This document shows, piece after piece, positions 1-8,386 of a DNA stretch of 64,000 nucleotides. Source of the stretch: Rhizobium rhizogenes NBRC 13257 (GTDB lineage Bacteria; Pseudomonadota; Alphaproteobacteria; Rhizobiales; Rhizobiaceae); assembly GCF_000696095.1 (NCBI RefSeq), contig NZ_BAYX01000013.1:124001-188000 (forward strand). The letters are read 5' to 3'. Numbering within the stretch: the stretch's first letter is position 1; every line of letters begins with the position of its first letter. The position numbers and the translations under genes are program-made. Below the pieces are notes generated by a model. That model was not told the origin of the DNA and ran no database searches. It saw only the letters and a program-made list of their open reading frames with translations.

Positions 1-391
1 CCGGCCGCCGATCGAGAAGAGCTTCGATGCCCAAGAGATCGATGACGCCATCGAAGCTTTCGCCGCGCTCGTTCTTCGGCGCGAACCAGCGGCCGTAATT
101 CAGGTTCTGTCGCACGGAAAGATGCGGAAACAGTCGCGCCTCCTGGAAAACATAGCCGAAACGGCGGCGGTGGCGCGGAATAAAGAGACGCTTATCGCTA
201 TCGGCAAGCACGTCGCCGTCGAGGCTGACGCGGCCATGGTCGGGGCGGATGAGGCCGGCGATGATGCGGATCATCGAGGTCTTGCCGGAGCCGGAGCGGC
301 CGAAGAGCGCGGTGACGCCGCCGTCGGTAGTGAAGGCGGTGTCAAGCGAGAAGGCGCCCAACCGATGGCGGATATCGACGGAGAGCGTCAT
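1..391 (-). CDS. modC: Molybdate ABC transporter ATP-binding protein (partial, N-terminal part)
   Basis: ATPase subunit of the molybdate importer; it hydrolyses ATP on the inner face of the membrane to drive ModB. Only the first 130 codons are in the window and the gene runs off the left edge. Walker A (GRSGSGKTS) is at about residues 31-39, and the Q-loop with the ModC-like FQEARLFPHLSV stretch is near residue 83. The ATG at 391 overlaps the modB stop codon as ATGA, so translation is probably coupled. The LSGGQ signature, Walker B and the C-terminal molybdate-binding domain lie outside. modA and modB next to it make the assignment firm. Confidence 0.95.
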   Translation of the reverse strand, partial: MTLSVDIRHRLGAFSLDTAFTTDGGVTALFGRSGSGKTSMIRIIAGLIRPDHGRVSLDGDVLADSDKRLFIPRHRRRFGYVFQEARLFPHLSVRQNLNYGRWFAPKNERGESFDGVIDLLGIEALLDRRP

Positions 392-1089
392 TCGAAATCC
401 ACCCTCTTGCCGGCGAGATAGGCGAGGAATTCCGAGGCGAGCAAAGCTGCCATGGAGATGATGATGGCGATAATCGTCAGCCGCATCGCGCCGGCATCGC
501 CACCCGGCACCTGCGTGAAGGTGTAGATCGCCGAGGACAGGGTCTGCGTTTCGCCGGGAATGTTGGAGACGAAGGTAATGGTGGCGCCGAACTCGCCCAT
601 CGCCTTGGCGAAGGAGAGGATCATGCCGGCGATGATGCCGGGCAGGATCAGCGGCAGGGTGACGGTGAGGAAGATCCAGAGCGGACTGGCGCCGAGCGTT
701 CCGGCCGCCTCCTCGAGCTTGCGGTCGACCGCCTCGATCGACAGGCGGATGCTCCTGACCATCAGCGGAAAACCCATGACGCCGCAGGCAAGGGCCGCAC
801 CCGTCCAGCGGAAGGAGAGCACGATGCCGAGATACTGGTCGAGCAATGAGCCGATCGGGCCTTTGCGGCCGAAGAGGATGAGTAGGATGAAGCCGGTGAC
901 AACCGGCGGCAGGATCAGCGGCAGATGAATGAGGCCGTTGAGGATCGACTTGCCCCAGAATTTGCCGCGGGCAAGCAATAGCGCGGCGGCGATGCCGAAG
1001 GGCAGGCTCACCAGCATGGCGACGGTCGAGACGCGCAGGCTCAGCTCGATCGCCGTCCATTCGTCGCTGCTCAAACCCAATGCGTCCAA
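388..1089 (-). CDS. modB: Molybdate ABC transporter permease
   Basis: Inner-membrane channel subunit of the molybdate importer, 233 residues, the usual length. The chain is made of hydrophobic segments, and the cytoplasmic EAA loop that docks on ModC (EAAGTLGAS, about residues 127-135) is intact. No ATG is available: the frame is closed by a stop 24 bases upstream. The start is therefore taken as TTG at 1089, preceded by GAGG at good spacing. The gene follows modA after about 86 bases and overlaps modC by four bases, forming modABC read leftwards. Confidence 0.95.
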   Translation of the reverse strand: MDALGLSSDEWTAIELSLRVSTVAMLVSLPFGIAAALLLARGKFWGKSILNGLIHLPLILPPVVTGFILLILFGRKGPIGSLLDQYLGIVLSFRWTGAALACGVMGFPLMVRSIRLSIEAVDRKLEEAAGTLGASPLWIFLTVTLPLILPGIIAGMILSFAKAMGEFGATITFVSNIPGETQTLSSAIYTFTQVPGGDAGAMRLTIIAIIISMAALLASEFLAYLAGKRVDFE

Positions 1090-1175
1090 GTCCCGCCTCG
1101 CAAAAATATCTCAGGCTCGCCATCAGCCGGCGAGCCTGGAGGGATAAGCCCTTGCCTATGGTCGAACGATGAGGC

Positions 1176-1976
1176 TCAACGCTTCAGGACCGTGAAGCCT
1201 TCGTGCTCGAAGAACGGAACAGCCTTAGCCGATTTCAGATAGTCGACATAGGCCTGCGTGTCCGGGCTGGTGCTGCTGGCGGTGATCGCGATCGGATAGA
1301 CGATCGGCGGATGGCTGTCTGCTGGGAAGGTGCCGACGACGACGACGCCCGGATCGGCGGAAACGTCGGTCTGGTAGACGATGCCATAGGGTGCTTCGCC
1401 GCGCGAAACCAGAGCGAGGGCAGCGCGTACGCTTTCAGCGCCGGCGACCTTCTTTTCGACGGACGACCAGATGCCGAGCTTTTCGAGCGCGGCCTTGCCA
1501 TACTTGCCGGCCGGTACCGATTCCGGCTGGCCAATCGCCAGGCGTCCGTCGCCGAGAAGGCCGGCAAGGTCCGTGCCCTGCTTGATCTCGACAGGCTTTG
1601 CCTTGTCCTTGGCGGCGACGAGGACGAGCTTGTTGCCGAGCAGATCGACGCGGCTGTCATCCTTGATCAGTTTCTTCTCGGCGACATAGTCCATCCAGTT
1701 CTTGTCGGCGGAGATGAAGACGTCGGCGGGTGCGCCATTCTCAAGCTGCTTGGCCAGCGGTCCGCTTGCCGCATAGGAGACGGTGACCTGCTTGCCGGTT
1801 TCCTTGGTGAAGGCGGCATCAAGGTTGTCGAGCGCGTTTTTCATGCTGGCGGCGGCAAAGACGGTGATCTTGTCGGCGGCAAGCGCCGGTGCCGGAATGG
1901 CCGACAGGCCAAGCCAGGCGGCGGAGAGGGCGGCAGTTGCAAGTTTAAACCATTGGCGGCGACCGGTGGCCATCAT
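1176..1976 (-). CDS. modA: Molybdate-binding periplasmic protein
   Basis: High-affinity periplasmic receptor for molybdate (and tungstate) that delivers the oxyanion to ModB/ModC. It has 266 residues. A signal peptide is clear: a charged start, a hydrophobic stretch and an Ala-x-Ala cleavage region near residue 33. The mature part begins ADKITVFAAASMKNALD, where the AAASM stretch is the typical ligand-binding serine motif of ModA proteins. Two adjacent ATG codons start the gene; either would serve. It is first in modABC, and a ModE-like operator lies 19 bases upstream of the start, so repression by molybdate through a ModE protein is likely. Confidence 0.95.
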   Translation of the reverse strand: MMATGRRQWFKLATAALSAAWLGLSAIPAPALAADKITVFAAASMKNALDNLDAAFTKETGKQVTVSYAASGPLAKQLENGAPADVFISADKNWMDYVAEKKLIKDDSRVDLLGNKLVLVAAKDKAKPVEIKQGTDLAGLLGDGRLAIGQPESVPAGKYGKAALEKLGIWSSVEKKVAGAESVRAALALVSRGEAPYGIVYQTDVSADPGVVVVGTFPADSHPPIVYPIAITASSTSPDTQAYVDYLKSAKAVPFFEHEGFTVLKR

Positions 1977-2382
1977 ATTTCTCCCAGAGATTGTCGAGAT
2001 ATCTCGAGAGATATAACGGCCGAGGAAGCTTGGCTAGGGGATATATCTGAAAAAGCATAGCGCCACTGCAAGCCGTAACCACACGAATTTAATGGGGTTT
2101 TCCATTCTCCGTGCATATTGAGGGACTTTGATGTCGCGAAAATGCATGACTAGAATCGCCCAGGACAATGGCGAACGCTCACGACCTGAGACGCAACGTT
2201 ACGAATCGTGCGTTTTCGCCGATAATACGCAAAAGTATGATTTTTGGAATCGCCTGCTCGTAGCTCCGGATGATGTAAAAGAAGCGTTTTTTGGGCAGGG
2301 ATTTTTCGGAGCTATGATCTGTGTGCATTGCTGCATTGCGCTATCGGCGATTTATCTTTCGGTCAAATCTGGTAGAACTTAA
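1977..2382. other. Intergenic stretch between modA and the sRNA
   Basis: About 400 bases with no supportable gene. The left end carries the modA promoter and the ModE-like operator. The right end must contain the promoter of the small RNA that follows, but I could not pick convincing -35/-10 boxes there. An open frame of 84 codons on the plus strand (2128-2382) has no recognisable domain and no clear ribosome binding site. Confidence 0.5.
1995..2018 (-). promoter_or_regulatory. Candidate ModE operator upstream of modA
   Basis: An imperfect inverted repeat of half-sites CGAGATAT and ATATAACG separated by 8 bases. The half-site spacing and the ATATAACG arm match the known ModE box layout (CGnTATAT, 8 bases, ATATAACG). 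It sits immediately upstream of modA, where it would block the promoter when ModE carries molybdate. No ModE gene is in the window. Confidence 0.6.
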
Positions 2383-2505
2383 GCATCGGAACGGCGATCT
2401 CCTCCTCCCAATGCCTTCCGATAACGATCGGCAACTCTCCTCCTCCCTGTTGCTGGTCAGGTTTGAAAGCCCGACGGATCTCCTCCCCCGTCGGGCTTTT
2501 CATTT
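2383..2505 (+). ncRNA. nfeR1: Trans-acting sRNA of the alpha-r14 / NfeR1 type with three anti-Shine-Dalgarno loops
   Basis: About 120 bases fold into three successive hairpins. Hairpin 1 pairs ATCGGAA (2385-2391) with TTCCGAT (2416-2422). Hairpin 2 pairs GCAAC (2431-2435) with GTTGC (2449-2453). Hairpin 3 is a strong terminator stem (2465-2501). Each loop carries a pyrimidine anti-Shine-Dalgarno motif: CTCCTCCTCCC at 2399-2409 and again at 2437-2447, and CTCCTCCCCC at 2480-2489. Three hairpins with CU-rich loops that can pair to ribosome binding sites are the hallmark of the rhizobial alpha-r14 family, whose Sinorhizobium member NfeR1 silences transporter mRNAs and aids osmoadaptation and nodulation. 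The exact 5' end is estimated. alpha-r15 is the closest alternative family. Confidence 0.85.
2465..2501 (+). terminator. Rho-independent terminator of the sRNA
   Basis: Perfect stem GAAAGCCCGACGG / CCGTCGGGCTTTTC with a 10-base loop holding the third anti-Shine-Dalgarno motif, followed by T-rich sequence. It lies between the convergent sRNA and nadD and could also stop nadD transcripts. Confidence 0.85.
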
Positions 2506-2550
2506 CTGGAGGTTTTTCCTGAAAATCTGGCTTGATCCTGGCGGATGCCG

Positions 2551-3132
2551 TTATTGCGCGGCGCGCAAGGCCGTCGAGCTTAGTGTCGAACGCCGACCAT
2601 GGATGAAGGTCCAGGCGGGCGCCCGCTTCTTCCAGAGAACGCGGGCATCGTCTTCGTCGACGCGGGCATATTGAAACGTCTTGGCCATCTTCGCGGAGAG
2701 ATAGGACAGCGTCGATCCCGGCCGGTCGATGACGGCGATCGGGAAGGTGCGGGCGATCTCCTGCCATTTCTGCCAGCGGTGAAACGTATTGAGGCTGTCG
2801 GCGCCCATGATCCAGATGAAATGGACATGGGTGTTGCGCGCCTTGATGTAGGCGAGCGTATTGGCCGTGTAGCTCATGCCGAGCGTCTGCTCGAAAGCTG
2901 TTACCTTGATGCGCGGATCGTGGGTGATCGCCTCGCTAAGGTCGATGCGCTCGGCAAGCGGCGCCAGATGGTTGCGGCTCTTCAGGGGATTGCCCGGCGT
3001 CACCATCCACCAGAGCTGGTCGAGGCCAAGCCGGCGGATGGCGATTTCGGCCACCAGCGCATGGCCCTGGTGCGGCGGATTGAAGGACCCGCCGAAAAGA
3101 CCGACCACCATGCCGCGTTCGGCATGCGGCAT
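2551..3132 (-). CDS. nadD: Nicotinate-mononucleotide adenylyltransferase
   Basis: Cytoplasmic enzyme that joins nicotinate mononucleotide and ATP to give deamido-NAD in NAD synthesis. The start MPHAERGM puts the nucleotidyltransferase motif GLFGGSFNPPHQGH at residues 11-24. The C-terminal ISSTxLR-like motif appears as LSSTALR near the end. Length is 193 residues, normal for the family. The frame stays open upstream into proA territory, but the family start and the 37-base gap after proA favour 3132; ATG at 3111 is an alternative. It is last in the leftward obgE-proB-proA-nadD row. Confidence 0.93.
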   Translation of the reverse strand: MPHAERGMVVGLFGGSFNPPHQGHALVAEIAIRRLGLDQLWWMVTPGNPLKSRNHLAPLAERIDLSEAITHDPRIKVTAFEQTLGMSYTANTLAYIKARNTHVHFIWIMGADSLNTFHRWQKWQEIARTFPIAVIDRPGSTLSYLSAKMAKTFQYARVDEDDARVLWKKRAPAWTFIHGRRSTLSSTALRAAQ

Positions 3133-3169
3133 GCGCAGATGGTGGTAATCGATCTCTTCTTTCAGCACG

Positions 3170-4453
3170 TCAGGGCCGTATCTGTCCGGTGCCGTGCACG
3201 CGGTATTTGAAGGAGGTGAGCTGCTCGACGCCGACAGGCCCGCGCGCATGCATCTTACCGGTGGCGATGCCGATTTCCGCGCCCATGCCGAACTCGCCAC
3301 CATCGGCGAACTGCGTCGAGGCATTGTGCAGCAGGATCGCCGAATCGATCTCGGTGAAGAAGCGCTTGACCACTGCAGGGTCCTCGGCAATCACCGCTTC
3401 GGTGTGATTGGACGAATATCTGCTGATATGGTCGATCGCGCCGGAAATGCCATCGACGATGGTGACCGAGATGATGGCGTCAAGATATTCCGTCGACCAG
3501 TCCTCTTCCGTGGCTGCCTTCAGTCCCGGCACGAGGCGGAGCACTTCGGCGGAGCCGCGGATTTCGCAGCCGGCCTCAGTCAGCCCATCAAGCAAGGGTT
3601 TCAGATGTGTCTGCGCCGCCTTGGCGTCAACCAACAGCGTTTCGGCGGAGCCGCAAATGCCGGTGCGGCGCATCTTGGCGTTGACGACGATCGCTTTGGC
3701 CATATCGAGATCGGCGGAGGCGTCGATATAGACGTGGCAGAGGCCTTCGAGATGGGCGAAGACCGGTACGCGGGCTTCGCTCTGCACGCGCGCCACCAGG
3801 CTTTTGCCGCCGCGCGGCACGATGACGTCGATTGTGCCCTCCAGCCCGCGCAGCATGGCACCGACAGCAGCGCGGTCGGTGACAGGCACGAGCTGGATCG
3901 CATGTTCCGGCAGGCCGGCTGCCTTCAGGCCCTCGACCAGGCATTCAAGGATCGCCTGCGACGAGCGGCGCGAATCGCTGCCGCAGCGAAGAATCACGGC
4001 ATTGCCGGCCTTCAGGCACAGCGCGCCGGCATCGGCGGTAACGTTCGGGCGGCTTTCGAAGATGACGCCGATGACGCCGAGCGGCGTGCGGACGCGCTCG
4101 ATCTTCAACCCGTTCGGCCGATCCCAGGCGGCGATGACTTCGCCCACCGGATCCGGCAGCGCGGCAATGGCGCGGATGCCCTCGGCCATCTCGGCGACGC
4201 GCTTTTCAGTGAGTGTCAGGCGGTCGACGAAGGAGGCGAGGATATCGGTGCCTTCGACATCCTTCAGATCCTTGGCATTCTCGGCGAGGATATGATCCTT
4301 GCGGGCGAGAATGGCGTCCGCCATGGCGGCGAGCGCCCTGTTCTTGCTCTCGGTCGAAGCGAATGCCAACGGTCGCGACGCAGCCCGGGCCTTGCGGCCG
4401 ATATCATTCATCAGCGCATCGATGTCGGGGCTTTGTGCGACAGTATCAAGCAT
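3170..4453 (-). CDS. proA: Gamma-glutamyl phosphate reductase
   Basis: Second enzyme of proline synthesis; it reduces gamma-glutamyl phosphate with NADPH to glutamate semialdehyde. It belongs to the aldehyde dehydrogenase superfamily, and the catalytic Cys is in MRRTGICGSAETLLV. Other family blocks seen are FESRPNVTADAGALCLK and EFGMGAEIGIATGKMHARGP. ATG at 4453 (MLDTVAQ) is preferred because an AAGG/AGGA box lies about 8 bases upstream; the ATG at 4462 would sit directly on that box. Length is 427 residues. The start overlaps the end of proB by a few bases, so the two are coupled. Confidence 0.96.
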   Translation of the reverse strand: MLDTVAQSPDIDALMNDIGRKARAASRPLAFASTESKNRALAAMADAILARKDHILAENAKDLKDVEGTDILASFVDRLTLTEKRVAEMAEGIRAIAALPDPVGEVIAAWDRPNGLKIERVRTPLGVIGVIFESRPNVTADAGALCLKAGNAVILRCGSDSRRSSQAILECLVEGLKAAGLPEHAIQLVPVTDRAAVGAMLRGLEGTIDVIVPRGGKSLVARVQSEARVPVFAHLEGLCHVYIDASADLDMAKAIVVNAKMRRTGICGSAETLLVDAKAAQTHLKPLLDGLTEAGCEIRGSAEVLRLVPGLKAATEEDWSTEYLDAIISVTIVDGISGAIDHISRYSSNHTEAVIAEDPAVVKRFFTEIDSAILLHNASTQFADGGEFGMGAEIGIATGKMHARGPVGVEQLTSFKYRVHGTGQIRP

Positions 4454-5615
4454 GAGCTTCATCCTTCTTCAGTTTTTCGGCCTTCGTCTTGACGGACGCG
4501 GTCATGACGAGGTCGTCGCGGTGCACCATGGCGGCGCGGCCGGCATAGCCGAGGATCGCCTCGATCTCAGCCGACTTGCGGCCGGTGATCTGGCGGGCTT
4601 CCTCGGCATCGTAACCGACAAGGCCACGGGCGATTTCCCGGCCCGAGGGACCGATGACAGCAATGGTGTCGCCACGGCCGAAATGACCGGTGACCTTGCG
4701 CACGCCAGCGGGCAGCAGGCTCTTGCCGGCGCCGAGTGCTGTGACGGCACCCTCGTCGACATGCAGTTCGCCGGCCGGCTGCAACTGTCCGGCAATCCAG
4801 GTCTTGCGGGCGGTGACGGGCGTGCCCGATGGTGCGAACCAGGAGGAACGCGCGCCGTTTGCGATGGCGTTCAAGGGACGATCGGTCTTGCCCGACGCGA
4901 TGATCATGGCGCAACCGGCACCCGTGGCGATCTTGCCGGCATCGATCTTGGTACGCATGCCGCCGCGCGACAGTTCCGAGGCCGCACCGCCGGCCATCGC
5001 CTCGATCTCGGGCGTGATGTCGGCGATTGTTTCCAGGAACTTGGCTTCCGGATCAAGATGCGGCGGGGCGGTATAGAGCCCGTCGATATCAGACAGCAGG
5101 ATCAGCAGGTCGGCGCCGGTCATGGTGGCGACGCGGGCGGCCAGGCGATCATTGTCGCCATAGCGGATTTCGCTGGTGGCGACCGTGTCGTTCTCGTTGA
5201 TGATCGGCACGGCGCCGATCTTCAAAAGCTGGTTGATGGTGGCGCGCGCGTTGAGATAGCGGCGGCGCTCCTCGGTATCGCCGAGCGTCAGCAGGATCTG
5301 GCCGGCGACGATATCGTCATGCGACAGGCTTTCCGACCAGGCACGCGCTAGCGAAATCTGGCCGACGGCGGCTGCCGCTTGGCTTTCTTCCAACTTCAAG
5401 GCACCGGAGGGAAGATCGAGCACCGAGCGCCCGAGCGCGATGGCGCCGGAGGAGACGACGAGGACATCGACACCTTTGGCCTTCAGCGCGGCGATATCGG
5501 CGCACATGCCGTCGAGCCAGGCCTTCTTCAAGCCGGTCTTGCGGTCGACGAGAAGCGCCGAGCCGATCTTGATGACGATGCGGCGGTAGCGATCGAGCGA
5601 CTTGCGGGCAGTCAT
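4446..5615 (-). CDS. proB: Glutamate 5-kinase
   Basis: First enzyme of proline synthesis; it phosphorylates glutamate and is normally feedback-inhibited by proline. An amino-acid kinase domain covers roughly residues 8-260 (IVIKIGSALLV, VSSGAIALG, INENDTVATSEIRYGDND, LLSDIDGLYT). A C-terminal PUA domain follows at about 280-370. Length is 389 residues, the full two-domain size. The ATG at 5615 overlaps the obgE stop as ATGA, and the 3' end overlaps proA. Confidence 0.96.
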   Translation of the reverse strand: MTARKSLDRYRRIVIKIGSALLVDRKTGLKKAWLDGMCADIAALKAKGVDVLVVSSGAIALGRSVLDLPSGALKLEESQAAAAVGQISLARAWSESLSHDDIVAGQILLTLGDTEERRRYLNARATINQLLKIGAVPIINENDTVATSEIRYGDNDRLAARVATMTGADLLILLSDIDGLYTAPPHLDPEAKFLETIADITPEIEAMAGGAASELSRGGMRTKIDAGKIATGAGCAMIIASGKTDRPLNAIANGARSSWFAPSGTPVTARKTWIAGQLQPAGELHVDEGAVTALGAGKSLLPAGVRKVTGHFGRGDTIAVIGPSGREIARGLVGYDAEEARQITGRKSAEIEAILGYAGRAAMVHRDDLVMTASVKTKAEKLKKDEAHA

Positions 5616-6727
5616 CCCTGCTGCTCCTCGTCATCGCGATCGCTGTTGTCCTCGCTTTCGCCTTCATTGTCGGAGGACTGCATATCGCGATGGCGCACCT
5701 TCAGTGCCTTCATCGGCGCTTCCTGCCCAGCGCCGCCGTTGGCTTCAACGATGATGTCGCGCAAAGCGCGCAGCACTTCCGTCATGCCGCTGCCGGTGAT
5801 AGCGGAAATGAGGAATGGTGTCTTGCCGCAGGCCCGCGCCAGTTCGCGCTTCTTCTTCTTCAGCGTTTCCTCGTCCACCACGTCGATCTGTGACAGCGCC
5901 ACGATCTCCGGCTTGTCGGTAAGCTCGTTGCCGTAGGCTTCGAGTTCGTGCTTCACGGTCTTATAGGCTTTGCCGACCTTTTCTTCCTGGGCGGAGACCA
6001 GATGCAGCAGCACGCGGGTGCGCTCGACATGGCCGAGGAAGCGGTCGCCGATACCGACGCCCTCATGGGCGCCTTCGATCAGGCCGGGAATGTCAGCCAG
6101 CACGAATTCCTGGCCGTCGATGGTGGCGACGCCGAGATTGGGGTGTAGCGTGGTGAAGGGATAGTTGGCGATCTTCGGCCGGGCGCGGGTGACGGCGGCC
6201 AGGAATGTCGACTTGCCGGCATTCGGCAGGCCGACGAGGCCGGCATCGGCGATCAGCTTCAGCCGCAGCCAGATGGTCTTTTCTTCGCCCGGCAGGCCGG
6301 GATTGGCCCAATCCGGTGCCTGGTTGACCGAGGACTTGAAATAGGCGTTACCGAAGCCGCCATTGCCGCCGGCGGCGACGCGATAGCGCTGGCCCTCCCG
6401 CGTCAGGTCACAGATCAGCGTTTCCTCGTCTTCCTCGAAAATTTGCGTGCCGACCGGAACCTTCAGCGTGACGTCGGCACCCTTGGCACCGGCGCGGTTG
6501 CGGCCCATGCCGTGCGTGCCGATGGTGGCCTTGAAATGCTGCTGAAAGCGGAAATCGATCAGCGTGTTCAGCCCGTTGACGGCCTCGACCCAGACGTCGC
6601 CGCCTCGGCCGCCATCGCCGCCGTCGGGTCCACCGAACTCGATGAATTTCTCGCGCCGGAAGGAGACGCTGCCCGCGCCGCCGTCACCAGACTTGATATA
6701 GACTTTTGCTTGGTCGAGAAATTTCAT
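5612..6727 (-). CDS. obgE: Obg-family GTPase
   Basis: Essential ribosome-associated GTPase acting in 50S assembly and growth control. The glycine-rich OBG fold occupies about residues 1-158 (MKFLDQAKVYIKSGDGGAGS). The G domain begins with the G1 motif GLPNAGKST at 166-174. A highly charged tail rich in Asp, Glu, Asn and Ser closes the chain after about residue 340. The ATG at 6727 gives the canonical MKF start; the in-frame ATG at 6793 would add 22 unconserved residues. It heads the obgE-proB-proA-nadD row. In related rhizobia obgE commonly follows rplU-rpmA, with acetyltransferases between, exactly as here. Confidence 0.97.
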   Translation of the reverse strand: MKFLDQAKVYIKSGDGGAGSVSFRREKFIEFGGPDGGDGGRGGDVWVEAVNGLNTLIDFRFQQHFKATIGTHGMGRNRAGAKGADVTLKVPVGTQIFEEDEETLICDLTREGQRYRVAAGGNGGFGNAYFKSSVNQAPDWANPGLPGEEKTIWLRLKLIADAGLVGLPNAGKSTFLAAVTRARPKIANYPFTTLHPNLGVATIDGQEFVLADIPGLIEGAHEGVGIGDRFLGHVERTRVLLHLVSAQEEKVGKAYKTVKHELEAYGNELTDKPEIVALSQIDVVDEETLKKKKRELARACGKTPFLISAITGSGMTEVLRALRDIIVEANGGAGQEAPMKALKVRHRDMQSSDNEGESEDNSDRDDEEQQG

Positions 6728-7045
6728 GTTGCGTCCGTCACTCGGTATCGGCGCATGACTTTCCCGGATCGAACGGGATTGGGGAAAGCCCACGCGCTCT
6801 TTTCAATAGTTACCGCGCCCTTTGCATATTCGCTGGGATATGCGGTGCGGTCATTTGCCCGTCATGTCGCCTTCGATATAGGCGGTTCAGCCGGAGGTCA
6901 AAGACTATCGTGCGGTCGATGACCCATAACATCAAGGATCATGCGATCAATTCTGCCGACGCCTCCGATCTCACATCCAGCGGATAGAGATAGATGGATG
7001 GTATGTCATCGCCGGCGGAACCGGCGATGACTGATTTTCAGGGCT
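6728..7045. other. Intergenic stretch upstream of obgE
   Basis: About 320 bases without a gene I can support. It must hold the obgE promoter. Near its right end is the perfect hairpin listed separately at 7005-7031. Confidence 0.5.
7005..7031. terminator. Perfect hairpin after the acetyltransferase pair
   Basis: An 11-base perfect stem (GTCATCGCCGG / CCGGCGATGAC) with a 5-base loop lies just past the stop of the leftward GNAT gene. On the leftward transcript no clear U-run follows; on the plus strand TTTT follows. Termination or 3'-end protection is likely but not certain. Confidence 0.45.
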
Positions 7046-7633
7046 TCACGCCGGCCGTGAGAGCCGCAGCGCGCCCGGCTTCAGCACGGTTTCGATATGC
7101 GGAACCATGGTGTTGCGGGCAAAGCTGTAGACCTCCGAGCAGCCGATGATCTCGAAGCCAAGCTTCTGCTGCAGCTTCAACGAGGCCGGGTTGTCGGCAA
7201 AGATGCCGGAGAACACGGCGACATCGGGCATGCGGCGGGCAAAACGCTCAAGCGTTGCCCCGACCGCTTCGCCCATGATGCCGCGCCGCCAGTAGTAGCG
7301 GTTCAGCCAGTAGCCGAGATGCCAGCGGCCATGCCTGAGATCGATGCCGGCCATGCCGATATGGACATCGTCTTTCTCGGTGACGGCCAGATCCCAGCCT
7401 GTGTCGAGGCCGGCTGTGTGCTGGACCAGCCAGTCCAGCGCATCCTGCCGGTCATAGGGCGTCGGCACGCGGGCGAGCATGCGTGTAACAGCGAAGTCCG
7501 ACAGGGATTCCGTGATCGCATCGGCATCGCTCAGCCGATGCGGACGTAATGTCAGCCGCTCGGTCTGGATGATCGGGGTCGGTCCGGGTGTCAGGATCCT
7601 GACGTCGCGGCGGGGAAGGGCGAGGGCGTTCAT
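7046..7633 (-). CDS. GNAT-family N-acetyltransferase (RimJ/RimL type)
   Basis: Probable acetyl-CoA-dependent acetyltransferase of the RimJ/RimL-like group; the substrate is unknown. Family features are ERLTLRPHRLSDADAITE near the N-terminus, WDLAVTEKDDVHIGMAGI, and the acetyl-CoA loop region YYWRRGIMGEAVGATLERF. The start MNALALPRRD at 7633 overlaps the stop of the upstream GNAT as ATGA; the longer open frame upstream is discarded for that reason. Length is 195 residues. Two tandem, related but different acetyltransferases between rpmA and obgE are typical of Rhizobium-type genomes. Confidence 0.88.
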   Translation of the reverse strand: MNALALPRRDVRILTPGPTPIIQTERLTLRPHRLSDADAITESLSDFAVTRMLARVPTPYDRQDALDWLVQHTAGLDTGWDLAVTEKDDVHIGMAGIDLRHGRWHLGYWLNRYYWRRGIMGEAVGATLERFARRMPDVAVFSGIFADNPASLKLQQKLGFEIIGCSEVYSFARNTMVPHIETVLKPGALRLSRPA

Positions 7634-8265
7634 CTCAGACCTCCCCAGCTTCTGAGCGACATCCAGGTCTTGCGGTCGAGCCGATACCATTCGACCGACA
7701 CCGTGCTGCCGAGCGCCAGCGACGCGGCAAGGCCGGATCCCTGGAACTGGAAGCCGCACTTCTGCACGACCCGTCTCGAAGCGACGTTCATGACCCGGCA
7801 ACGGGCATCGATCTGGGCGACGTTTTCGCGCGTGCGGAAGACCATGTCGATCAGGGCATGGGCGGCTTCCGTCGTATATCCCTGGTTCCAGTGGGGCTCA
7901 CCCAGCCAATAGCCGATCTCGACGGTCTCCGGGTCAGCTGTCGGCTCGACGCCGCAGCAACCGAGAAAGGCGCCGTTGTCGGCTTTGGTAATCGCATAGA
8001 CGCACTTGCCAATCTCGCCAAGTTTCGTGCGTCGCACGAAATCGGCGGCATCATTGGTCGTATACGGATGCGGCATACGCGATACCATAGTGGCGACGTT
8101 GGCGTTGTTGGCAAGATGGGCAAGGGCGTCAATGTCTTCTTCGTGGGGCGCGCGCAGAACGAGCCTTTCCGATAACAAGACAGGGCAATCGGTCCTTAAC
8201 CGCTCCGGCCTCAGCCGTTCTTCGGGAGACCTTGATTGGTCTTCCCTTAACAATTCGCCTTGCAT
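7630..8265 (-). CDS. GNAT-family N-acetyltransferase (RimJ/RimL type)
   Basis: A second acetyltransferase of the same superfamily, 211 residues, substrate unknown. It shows SERLVLRAPHEEDIDALAHL at the N-terminus, VEIGYWLGEPHWNQGYTTEA for the acetyl-CoA binding region, and NVASRRVVQKCGF, the usual C-terminal block. The N-terminal 25 residues are charged and unlike the family core. A strong hairpin lies between this gene and rpmA, so it is probably transcribed separately from rplU-rpmA. It is coupled to the following GNAT gene by an ATGA overlap. Confidence 0.88.
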   Translation of the reverse strand: MQGELLREDQSRSPEERLRPERLRTDCPVLLSERLVLRAPHEEDIDALAHLANNANVATMVSRMPHPYTTNDAADFVRRTKLGEIGKCVYAITKADNGAFLGCCGVEPTADPETVEIGYWLGEPHWNQGYTTEAAHALIDMVFRTRENVAQIDARCRVMNVASRRVVQKCGFQFQGSGLAASLALGSTVSVEWYRLDRKTWMSLRSWGGLR

Positions 8266-8291
8266 GGTTCAGTCCTCCTTGAGGGTAAAGA

Positions 8292-8323
8292 AAAAGGGGA
8301 GATGGTGCCCCATCTCCCCTTTT
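8292..8323 (-). terminator. Bidirectional terminator downstream of rpmA
   Basis: Perfect 14-base stem (AAAAGGGGAGATGG / CCATCTCCCCTTTT) with a 4-base loop, flanked by A and T runs on both sides. On the leftward transcript the stem ends in a U-run, so it should terminate the rplU-rpmA operon. Confidence 0.88.
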
Positions 8324-8386
8324 CTTGACTGAACCTGATGCGTCAGCCGGGTCAATGAGACACCGGCTGTTTTCGAGCGCTACCGG

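Noticed and set aside
2128..2382. 84-codon plus-strand frame before the sRNA
   Set aside because: No recognisable domain, mixed composition, no clear ribosome site; more likely upstream region of the sRNA.
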